Shown here piece after piece: positions 54,691 through 64,000 of a stretch of 64,000 nt of DNA. The notes under the pieces were generated by a model. The model saw only the letters and a list, made by a program, of their open reading frames with translations, searched no databases and had not been told where the DNA came from. The position numbers and the translations under genes were made by a program. The stretch is from Limnanthes douglasii subsp. nivea (lineage: Eukaryota > Streptophyta > Magnoliopsida > Brassicales > Limnanthaceae), in assembly GCA_036936605.1 (NCBI GenBank), contig JAUPFV010000002.1, positions 246,905,305-246,969,304 of the forward strand. The letters run 5' to 3'. Position 1 is the stretch's first letter, and the number at the start of each line of letters is the position of its first letter.

Positions 54691-55035
54691 GTATTAAGTC
54701 ACACTTTGGATTTGGTGTGAGTTGTTGAGTGAAAGAACAAAGTATCGCAAAAGAAGAGCAAAGATATAGATTTTTGCGATACTCTGTTTTTTCAGAAAAA
54801 ATAGAAAAAAAAAATTGGTAAATTGGAATTACTAAGTCGAAGGATTATACGGGAGAGAAGAACCATTTAACTATGGTGACATATGGCAGAATTAGGAAGA
54901 AAACCACGCGCAGGGAGTAATTTTATAGATTTTTAATAGTTAAGGGACCCTCACCCGTGATTTTTAATCGAGGGACTAAATGGCAGAAAACATGATAGTC
55001 AAGGGACTAGACAATGATTTAAGCCAATTTTGAGC

Positions 55036-55260
55036 TATCATCTTATAATTATGTGTTTTTTAAAAAAAATGTATCTAATTCCTAGTCATCATCTCGAAAT
55101 TATGTGTTTTTTAAAAACAAAAACGCATCTAATTCCTAGTCAGTATCTCGAAATTAGGTGCTTTAAAAATATTCATCTAATTTGAGCAAGCGTCTCGGAA
55201 TTAGATATTTTTTTTAAAAACACCTAATTCTGAGATGTTGGCTCAGAATTAGATGTCTTT
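55036..55260. repeat. Tandem and inverted 'ctaattc(c/t)...tctcgaaatta' repeats
   Basis: Three direct copies of about 45-60 bp ending 'atctcgaaatta.gtg', followed by the inverted phrase 'cacctaattctgagatg', so the block can fold back on itself. It lies immediately beside the right end of the gene-capturing element. Confidence 0.7.
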
Positions 55261-56819
55261 CTCATGTAAATCGATTTAAAATAAAACCGAGTTCATGGAA
55301 CTCGATATCCAAACCCATATATTTAAAAAAAAATGACTAAATTTAGATTTTTACCTTTGGAATTCGAGAGACTGCTTCAAGTGGTGGCTATAAGTTCTTT
55401 TGTTAGAAGAGAAGAGGTGAGTATAATTTAAATTGGAAGGTTGTCTACTTATATCAGATTTATTGTGGCTAGGGTTTATGGGTGGATTGATGGTGGACAT
55501 AAATTAATTAGGTAGACTACTGGAAAAAATTAAGGTAGATATTGTGTTTGGGTGGTTGCTGGAGAAAGAAGATATAAAAGATAGATTTGGTGGTTGGGTG
55601 GTTGGTGGAGAAAGAATATAAAGAAGATAGATATGGTGTTTGGTGTAAAATTAAAAAAATTAAATTAGGTATTTCCTTTATGGAGGAAGTAAGGATACTT
55701 TTTAAAATAAGGGGGAAATAATAGAACTTATGAAGGGAAATAGCTTCACCATTTTATATACTCAATATGTATTTTGACTCTCTTTTTAATATGTTCTCAC
55801 GAAAGATCATAAACATAGAAAAAAAATAGGTGAGATTTTGGAGATAACTTGATATGTTAGAGACCGTGTTACTAGGTTATTGATCTAATAATCCATGGGA
55901 ATTCGTATGATAATTTTTTTTTTCAAATTTGATAATATGATTGGGCAGTTAAAAATTCAAGGTTTAAATCCGGACTGCTTAATAGTTTAGACCTATAAAT
56001 CTATAAAAAAAATTAATTATAATTTTATTTTTAATATATATAATTTTTATTTTTATTTATAACGACTAATGTTTAACTAATTTTTATGTATAGATAAAAT
56101 ATAGTAAATTGAATTGGAAAAGTTGTCGTTTGTAATATTGATATATAGATAAGATTAAAAAAGATAGATAATACATGTGCACATGTATAACATATTGACA
56201 TAGTATATTGTCATAGAGTATAATAACAAGTTTTAGTTTCGCCTGCAATAATATTTTTTAAAATTTTAAACGGTTGTTTTAAAAAAATTAACCGGTTGAT
56301 TGTTTGGTTTCGGTTCGAAATCTGAATCTAGCTCACTAAGCGGTGACCAGTATGATAACTGTCTTATTAGAGATATTTCTGAACATTCATTCGATTCTTT
56401 TTATAATATTTATACCATCAAAAATTTGGTATACAAGATTTCACATGATTTTAAAAGAATTACAATTTATTTTTAAAAAGTATCAAAACATATTTTATTT
56501 ATTTTCATTTCGATTATAAATTTATGTATGAAAAAGTCATTATCTCTCGAAATTTATGAACTCTAAGTAATGGTTAACAAGTTTGTGTCCGTGAAAATAA
56601 TCATTTCAAAAATATTTCAAGTTGAAACAATTATAGCAATTTTTTATTTGTGAAATATATGATATTCCACAATTCGATGAGTATACTATGGAGATCAAAA
56701 GATGGATCACATACTAAAGACAAAGCAGCTGAAGAATGTACTAATGAAAATTAATAAAAGTGTTAACGCGGTTGAACCAAGAAAAAAAAACATAAGTTAT
56801 AACAAAAAGTACATAAAAC
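55261..56819. other. AT-rich intergenic DNA
   Basis: Contains a direct repeat of 'tttggtgg.tgg.tggagaaagaagatata' at about 55548-55625. A stretch near 56270-56350 with 'ccggttgattgtttggtttcggttcg' resembles the subterminal repeats of the hAT MITEs at 10.4 and 60.3 kb and may be an end fragment. No gene. Confidence 0.45.
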
Positions 56820-57135
56820 TAAAGCAAGACAATTTTCAAAAAGAGTAAAGGTAGTTGTTAATATTATGGTAAACCATGTTGTAAGAGATTGTAATCTTCA
56901 CAAAAATAGTGTAAATGTAAACAATTTAAGAGGATATTTTAGCAATATGACAAAAGTTAGTGTTGTAGAAAATAAAACCTCTAGTTGGTAGTATTGTACA
57001 TGCATACCACTGCTCGTTGCGCATGACAGATTTGTTTAAGAAATTAAGTGTGCGCGAATAAAACGAATAAATATTTAACACTAAAGTGTGCGGTAAACCA
57101 ATAATCATTGTATATGTATATGTAGATGATTTATC
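56820..57135 (+). pseudogene. Ty1/copia relic: gag knuckle joined to RT fragment
   Basis: Near 56840-56905 the plus strand reads KKSKGSC, stop, YYGKP-CKRDC, a decayed CCHC knuckle, followed by SVVENKTSSW as in the copia linker before the protease. Only about 180 bp later PIIIVYVYVDDLS appears, the reverse transcriptase VDD block. Protease, integrase and most of RT are missing between them. Decay is severe. Confidence 0.65.
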
Positions 57136-58385
57136 TTAAACAATTATATTAAAAAATTAAAATAATAAATAGCTTGATTTCTTAAATTAAAAGCCTCGAA
57201 AATGTATATATTATTTTTAAAGTAAAAATGATATGAAATATTATGGTTGGTTGGATTTCATGCGCGACCAGGTTCTCTCACGTTGCGGCTAGCTCGCTTG
57301 GCCATATTTGTTATATCCGTTATGGTCTTCGTCGAAGAAATTAAAACTTTGTGTAACAGAAAGTGGGTATGGCCGGTCTTTGGAAATTCATAATGAAATA
57401 TAAAATAACTAAAAGATACAATGGGAAGATGAAAAGAGAACTGCTCAAATTATTGAGTCTGTCCCTTAGAGAAGTATTTGAATGTACATAAGTGCAAAGA
57501 TTTGGTAACCTCAGTCTAGTATGGGAAGAATCTTATTGCGTAAGAGAATGTAACCTCCCATATATGTAACTGTTAGAAGAAAAGATCCATAAACCTTAAA
57601 ATATCAAAGATATGCAAATGTACTTCGTTTAAATTTTAATATTAATATGGTTTTTTATTAATAAAAAAAATAAAAAAATAAATAAAAAACACATCGCTAA
57701 TCATTCTCTTTAGCATGAGCTTATGTTTCACCATAAACTAGTTCAAATTAAGAAATTTAAAGATCATGTAAGAAATATTTGAAAGAGTACATTAGAGTTT
57801 TCAGGATCATTCGAGGCACATGGAGGTGTACCAAACGAGAATGTTATGCGTGTTATATTTATACGACATTGAGCAACTTGGAACTAATATTTTTGTGTTA
57901 ATACAATTGATTCGCCAAAATATGGATTTCTAGAGCGTATGAGTGCACACGTTTTAACCAAGTAACTGTAGCAACGAGTAGAGTTTGTCACCGAAATCTG
58001 GATAAAAAAACTCAGGACTTATAGATTAGATTTCCTCGTTAAGACAACGATAGTAGCTCGCCGCGATGATCTTTGTACATACTTTACTGTCAAGAATTAT
58101 ATCACAATAGTTGTGGTAACGAGACATTTTTCTATATTAATGAGGCTAGTTTTCATGGCGACGAGTGTTAAGATGATATTTTTGGAAGTTTAACATGTGT
58201 TTATTGTGGTGTTAAGTTGCTCGTCGTGATGAATATAAACATGATTTCTTGATTGACCTTCAATATTGATGTGTTTTCCAAATGATTATGTTTGTTTTCA
58301 AATGTCACCTTAAACCTACAAATAGGCTGGGGTTCTTAAAGATCAAATGAACAAAAATAGTTTACTTAAAAACTCGCTAGCTCTC

Positions 58386-58388
<3 letters not shown>
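57136..58388. other. Intergenic DNA, nothing recognised
   Basis: Includes a more GC-balanced patch around 57250-57340 (gcgcgaccaggttctctcacg...) that may be a transposon or gene fragment I cannot identify. No credible frame. Confidence 0.4.

Positions 58389-58449
<61 letters not shown>
58389..58449. repeat. (TA)n microsatellite, about 30 units
   Basis: Uninterrupted TA dinucleotide tract of about 61 bp; shorter TA tracts occur at 40.68 and 41.09 kb. Length is likely polymorphic. Confidence 0.95.
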
Positions 58450-58451
<2 letters not shown>

Positions 58452-60300
58452 TTAATTACTAAGTTTATCAAATAAATTTTTTATTTTTTGTTATTTGTAT
58501 AAAAAATCAAAATTTTGCTATATTCCAAAATATATTTTTTAAGAAAACCAATACAATAAATGGTAGAAAACAATATATTTGAAATGCTTAAATATTTACA
58601 TGCTTCCAGCTAACTGAATAAAGAAGAAGAAATCTTCAATCAAAATTTTGTCGTTGGTTCTATAAGTTTGCATATGTCATTTAGTTTTTCTAATAATAAA
58701 ATAAAATTAGACATCATGTTTGTGGGAACGGAAACTACGACAATCGATATGATGAACCAATACCATGTTTGATTAGAATTATTTGACAATACAAACTTCA
58801 CTAGATAAAAAGACAACCTTACATTCTTGTTAAGTATTCAACATACTTGACCCAAAGTTATCTAGACTTCCTAAGATAATTATAAAAAATACCATAAAAG
58901 AATAAATAAAAATGGATGTTCAAATGATATAATCTAATATATTGAGGACATATGTTAACCACATTCTTTAACCACTTATATGATCTTTATACCATCATAA
59001 TATATGTGCTCAACATTTGGAACTTTTCCAAAGCATAGTACAAAGTTATTTTCATATCGCAATTTTTAGATTATAAATTTATAAAAGGAAAACTTATATT
59101 TCTAAAAAATATTTTTGAATTTAAACTGATAGTCAACAAACTAGTATATGTAAAAGTGAGACTTAAAATAATTCAAAGTTTGTGAAATCATAGCAAAATA
59201 GAATCATTCTGCATAAGTTACCGGAAAAGGACCCTCCATAAATTTATGACTATATTTAGCAGTAAGTCTAAAAACATATTAAATTAAGGAAGAATTGTGT
59301 CTGCGAGACCAAACAGAAAAATATTCCAAAATTGGAACTCTAAGATTGTTAACCCAAAAAAAGAAACATTAAATTCTCTTATAAATCATTGAGAACTAAA
59401 ATCAAGATATTTTTTAAAAAGAGTTTAGATCATTGTTATTTGAGCGACAAACTCAAAAAAATTACGAAAAATGTCAATCTTCATTAATGATAATGAAAAT
59501 GTAAACACCATGGATGAGAATAGTAGCAATAATGATTAAGATTAATTTTGTATAATCAATACCTTTTGCTGATGGTATAATATTTATACTTATGTTATTA
59601 TTTCTTCCTACATGTATTATTCAAACCATTTTAATAACGAGGCAATGCACAAGAAGTCTAGATGAAACCACAAATAAATCCAAATTCGAAAGATGTGACA
59701 ATTACTAAATATTATACATAAGAAGAAAAATATTCACCCTTACCAACATTTTTAATCTTAAAAACAAAAAAAAACCCATGTATTTAGTGATATTAGGAAA
59801 TTTAGTAGCTGTTTGATGTATGAGTCTCGCAAACTCATTCTACCAAAATCATGTACTTTTTTCTTAAAAAGATTACTTCTTCGATGGAATGCCAAACAAA
59901 AATTATATATTATTTAATTAATAAGTAATAATTATATTTCTTCATTATTTCAAGTGGGTTAGATAATAGAACTTAATGAACTTGACCATATATGATTTCG
60001 AACGATTAAAAATAGTAGGTCCATATGATAAATATGAATTCTGTATATATTATATAGCGATTAAAATAATTTTAAAAATGTTAAAATATGAATGGAATTG
60101 TTAAGATCAATGCACAATTATCAATATAATTTAATGATATCTTAACTAAAGGTGGTAAAAATATTTTATAACTTTTATAGATGGTCAATCTATCTATATT
60201 TATGCATATTGCTTTATAAACAAATACACATTTAATGCATCATAGATTTTTAATGTAGAAAATTAAAAACGACTAGACATTATGACTAAAGTGTTACTTA
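58450..60300. other. AT-rich intergenic DNA, nothing recognised
   Basis: No frame above 60 codons with recognisable content and no repeat structure beyond A/T runs. Confidence 0.5.
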
Positions 60301-60909
60301 ATTATAAATAGGACTATTATTGGTCCGGTTCGGTCTGGGTTTTGAAGGAACTGAACTGTACCGCTAAACCTATCGGTTCAGACCAGATTAGACCGCTGAG
60401 CTTTCGATTCTAGTTTTCAGAACCGGATTAGACCACTAAGCTTTCGATTCGGTTTGGTTAGGTTTGGTTTAGTTTTTAGTTTGGTTTTGTTTCAGTTTGA
60501 TCTTTGATCGGTTTGGTTTTGGTTCGGTTTGGTCTATTTTTTTATAAAAAAATCTAATTATAATTCGATTTTTACTTAAATAAATGATATAAAATTTAAA
60601 GTTTAGAAGTTCATCTTTGATTTTTTTAATGGATCCTTACTTAATAAGTTTAGCAATATAATTTATATAAAAAATTGGCTTCAACGGTTTTATTGATTTT
60701 GTTTCATATTTTTTTTATCGGTTTACGAGTTTTATCAGTTTAGTTTCAAGTTTTATCGATTTATAAGTTCTATCAATTTGGTTCCGAATCGGTCTTGGTT
60801 TTCAAAATGGAACCACTAATTTAATTGTTAATATTCGGTATGGTTCTTAACGGTTTGGTTCCGGTCAAATTCTCGATTCTCCAGAACCATTAACAGTTAT
60901 AGTTATAAA
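60301..60909. mobile_element. hAT-type MITE, relative of the 10.4-kb element, inverted
   Basis: Element 60309-60901 (593 bp) is flanked by ATTATAAA and GTTATAAA, an 8-bp duplication with one mismatch. The left end TAGGACTATTATTGGTCCGG aligns with the complement of the right end of the 10364-11138 element, and the right end with the complement of that element's left end. It is the same family in opposite orientation. Subterminal 'ggttcggtt/ggtttggtt' repeats surround an AT-rich core. It is more decayed than the first copy. Confidence 0.85.
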
Positions 60910-61719
60910 GGTAGAAAGTGTTTCTAGATTGATATTTTTCAATTTTTGCAAAGAGCCCAATATAGTCTATTTATATTATCTATCTTTTAACTTTGCAACA
61001 AAATAAATTAAACGTCTGTAAAAATGAAACCTTAAATGAGATGTGTAACATCATATAAGTTTATTTTAAATTGTATATAACTTGTGAGGTGAAGTTATAT
61101 TAATGGAATATCATATTATTAATCTATTTACTCTATACAGTCTAAAATGTCTCTATATGAGTTATGAAAATGAAGAAAACCAAATGTTCGATACTTCAAA
61201 ATATGGGGGTATCTTGAATTTTGTAAGAGCACTCATCTTTAAAGATTGAAAGTATGTGAAAAATCAATAAAGCACGCTTTAGTGGGATATACACCAAATA
61301 ATAAAGTTTATAGATTACTAAAATTGTAGTCTAACATTGTGTATGAATTTAGAGAAGCTTAATTTTTTAAGTTGAAGTTATATAGTCATAACAAGACTGA
61401 ACCGAATCAAAACTATAAAAAAAAAGTATCGCAAAAAATATATTTTTAAGTGGAAACCATATGAGCCTCGTAAGAGTAAAAAAGATAAAGTACCCGTAGG
61501 TTTATGACCCAATGAGATCATATCCCAAAAGATTTGTTTTTACCTAGTAGACGAAAGTTATGAATAAATTATCCATAAATTATGGTATTAATTTTTTTTA
61601 AAGATCATCATAAATCTTACAATGAGAAAATATCTTTTAGATTTTTTTCTAAGAGGCCACAAACAATGAGATGGATTTAATAATATCCAATCCCACTTAG
61701 GAAGTACCTTTACATATTA
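60910..61719. other. AT-rich intergenic DNA
   Basis: Possibly the decayed upstream portion of the following copia relic (a phrase reading KPYEPRKSKKDK near 61450 loosely resembles the integrase C-terminal PYELWKGRKP block), but too weak to call. Confidence 0.4.
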
Positions 61720-63045
61720 AAACTAATTGATTGTAAGTGGGTATTCTGAAATAAATTCCTTATAATTGAATCATTCAACCATTGAAGGTTACAATAGTTG
61801 TCAAATATTTTGACAAAATGAATCAATAAATTGATTCGACATATATTGGTTGCGAGAAACATGTGCATAAAATGTTATTTACAATTGCACGAGTATAAAA
61901 TCTTAAAATTTACTAAATAGATGATTAACGACATTCTTATACAAAAAAATGACGATAAATTCTACATGGACAACTTGAGGAAGTTTTTTTTCGTGGATGC
62001 CTGTCAAATCATCATATGGGTTAAACAAGCACCTAAGAAATATTATAAAAAGTTTGACTATATCATAGTATATGATGGGTTATACACAATATTACAAGAC
62101 ATGTTTATATACCAATATTTATGGTGACACGGTAATCATCGTGTGCGTATACGTAGATGACCTACTAATTTTAAGTAACTATACAATCATGATTTTATAA
62201 AACAAAAAATCTTTTACTTATAACTTCAATATGAAAGATCTTGAAGAATTAAACATTATTCTCAGGATGAAAACTGATTTGAAATAGTGGGGGATATACT
62301 TAAAGTCATCTCGTTATATTAAAAAAAACTTTGATTAGTTTAATAATATAAAAAAAATCAATAAGTCAAATACTTTATTCGTTTATATTTTACAACTTAG
62401 AAATAATACTGGAAGAATGGTGGCTCAACTAAAAGAACTTTAAACCATGCATTGAGGTTGATATTGCAATAACGATTAGTAAATTGAGTCAAATTATTGG
62501 TAATCCTATGAAGCATTGTAAAGATATTTTAAGATTTTTAGGTAATTTTAAAATATCAGGGTTGTATGTCTTTAGTATTCCAAATTTCGAGGAAACTTGA
62601 AGAGTACATGATTGAAAATTAGACCATCAATCAAGCCGATAAGAAATCAACTATGGGATAAATATTTACATTTGTAGAAAGTGTTGTGTATTGGGTTTCA
62701 AATAAATATACGTGTATATCTCACTTAACTATGAAGTACAATTTCATAGTGTTAGCCATCAAAGATTTTTTTTTAATAAGAGACCTATTGGTGGAAATAC
62801 CATTTACTTCCAAATTAAAAATGATAATCCAAATACATTTGTGATAGTGAATTAATATTGGTAAAGCCTACTATGGTATCTATAATGGAAAAACTAACAT
62901 TTTAAGTCTTAGATATGACTATGTTAGACAATTGATTCAAAATAAAATTATATCGGCCATGTATGAATGTTCAAATAAAAATCTAGCAAATTCGTTTACC
63001 AAACCATTATATTGTAAATTGCTAAACTCTAAATTTAGCATAATG
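61720..63045 (+). pseudogene. Ty1/copia relic: reverse transcriptase and RNase H
   Basis: Plus-strand fragments in order: DCKWVF-NK (about 61730, RT start), WVKQAPKKYYKKFDYIIVYDG (within 61921-62127), VIIVCVYVDDLLILSN (about 62130, catalytic YVDD), NFNMKDLEELNIIL, DIAITISKLSQIIGNP (RNase H start), VYWVSNKYTCISHLTMKYNF (about 62690) and NGKTNILSLRYDYVRQLI with NLANSFTKPLY at the end (about 63015). This is the copia RT-RNase H C-terminus, with a stop or shift between nearly every block. Only the N-terminal frame remains open. No LTR was identified downstream. Confidence 0.85.
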
Positions 63046-64000
63046 TAACTAAAACTATTTAAATGAAATTTTAATGGATCGGATTTTTAATTGATAACAA
63101 TATGAGCTAAAAGGTTTTAAGCATATAAATAAAACCGATTTTAATCTAAGATGAAGTATATGATGGTCGTTATGGATGTGATGATTAATTTTAGAGAAAT
63201 TTAATCTAATTGAATCTAAGTATGACATATGTTTCAAAAGTGATAGTTCCAGAAATCTTTGGATGATGTTTTAGAGTAGAACAATGCTTAGAGGACTAAA
63301 TTTGTAATTCAAATTACTTAGTTAATATTCTAGAAAGAGAAAGTTATATTTTTAGAGAGAGAAAGTAAAGAGTAATAATTGTGCAATCATTAATCGATCA
63401 CCATCTCCCAAAAAAAGAATGGTGCTTTTATAGTACAAATAGTAGGTCACACATGTCTAACGATTCACTAATTGTAGTCATATCCTTAAGTCCATTATTT
63501 GTTATAAATTAGTCCTTCTATATTACATAATTATCAATTTCTCCTAAGAGACTTTATTTATTGACAAAACACCCCCTAACTTTCTAAGATCTTTATCATT
63601 CCCTTATAAAAAAATGACGTGTTCTACGACAATACAACTTCACGTAATATAAATTTATAAAAAAGATAGCAAAAATACTGAAAAAATTATACTTATAAAC
63701 ATTCAAATGTGGTTTCACTTCTCATGAGGGTATGAGTTTCTCTCAAGATTTTTTTTAACTGGATAAGTACACAACCATAATAGTTCTAAGAAATATTGAG
63801 GATAAAAAAATAGTAAAAATATTTAAGTATGTGAGGTCGTAATCTTGACCACATAGATAACTTATTCAAAGTTATGACTATCAAATATTTCGACCAACAC
63901 TTGTCACTGTTATATTTTAGATAAAATTCAAAGCAAAATATATTTTACTTTATCCATAAATTGTGTCTTAGTGATAAGACAATATAATTTATTCAATCAA
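63046..64000. other. AT-rich DNA; possible promoter-like tract
   Basis: On the minus strand, 'ctataaaagcacc' (complement of about 63423-63435) is followed by a CT-rich leader-like tract ('ctttactttctctctc', complement of about 63352-63372). This arrangement would fit an LTR or a gene promoter, but no coding region in the right place was recognised. Confidence 0.35.

Larger units (their letters stand above)
53097..55025 (+). mobile_element. Pack-type Mutator-like element with captured TDP2-like gene fragment
   Basis: Long terminal inverted repeats: about 53097-53452 on the left and 54699-55025 on the right. They start GGCTTAAATC as in the MITE at 51.5 kb, with matching 'agtccctcgactatca', 'gccatgtgtcaccatagttaaatgg' and 'gcgatactctg' blocks. 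Between them lie cellular-gene-like exons and introns rather than a transposase. I could not see a target duplication. Capture of gene fragments between inverted ends is characteristic of Pack-MULEs. A family A MITE later inserted in the cargo. Confidence 0.82.

Overview
This is a stretch of AT-rich nuclear DNA from a flowering plant, most likely a eudicot. It carries split (intron-containing) genes of plant-specific families (a P-class pentatricopeptide repeat gene and a root-meristem-growth-factor peptide gene). The rest is mostly decayed plant transposons: Ty1/copia, Ty3/gypsy, L1-type LINEs, a tRNA-derived SINE, hAT and Mutator elements. Only two genes look intact. All coordinates and motifs were read by eye; no database search was possible.

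Layout. 0-10 kb: AT-rich intergenic DNA with a gypsy integrase relic (about 1.8-2.06 kb), a LINE RNase H relic (3.5-3.9 kb), a SINE (4.24-4.43 kb), a 185-bp foldback (4.51-4.70 kb), a Mutator-like palindromic MITE (5.74-6.13 kb) and a pair of dispersed LTR-like repeats (3.06 and 9.4 kb). 10.3-15.4 kb: a tandem array of about 540-700 bp units. Each unit carries, on the minus strand, a decayed copy of the last exon of a pectin methylesterase gene. One unit is interrupted by a 775-bp hAT-type element, and the array ends at a 3'-truncated copia element (15.4-19.5 kb). 22-28 kb: a Mutator transposase relic split by a gypsy element with two LTRs and a 5-bp target duplication; that gypsy has lost its polymerase core and holds an in-frame minisatellite. 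28.58-28.99 kb: a solo LTR. 31-35 kb: a second SINE, a 982-bp hAT-type element with a perfect 8-bp duplication, and an internally deleted copia on the minus strand. 35.0-40.3 kb: a degenerate LINE on the minus strand.

41.7-46.8 kb is the gene island. It holds an RGF/GOLVEN-type secreted peptide precursor (plus strand, two exons) and, tail to tail with it, an 823-residue PPR protein (minus strand, two exons), apparently the orthologue of Arabidopsis At1g13630. The PPR mRNA probably carries a 26-codon upstream ORF. 48.3-52.5 kb: a second LINE (minus strand) whose ORF1 is split by a palindromic MITE with a 10-bp target duplication. 53.1-55.0 kb: an element with terminal inverted repeats of about 330-355 bp that has captured a fragment of a tyrosyl-DNA phosphodiesterase 2-like gene (RanBP2 zinc finger plus the start of the nuclease domain). 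A further Mutator-type MITE then landed inside the captured exon. 55-64 kb: AT-rich DNA with two copia relics, a TA microsatellite and a second hAT MITE related to the one at 10.4 kb.

No operon-like cooperation is expected. The two genes are independent: one encodes a secreted, probably tyrosine-sulfated root peptide, the other a probable organellar RNA-binding protein. Everything else is a record of insertion, nesting, deletion and tandem duplication. The best candidates for something undescribed are the pectinesterase-exon satellite, the gene-capturing Mutator-like element and the polymerase-for-minisatellite gypsy derivative.
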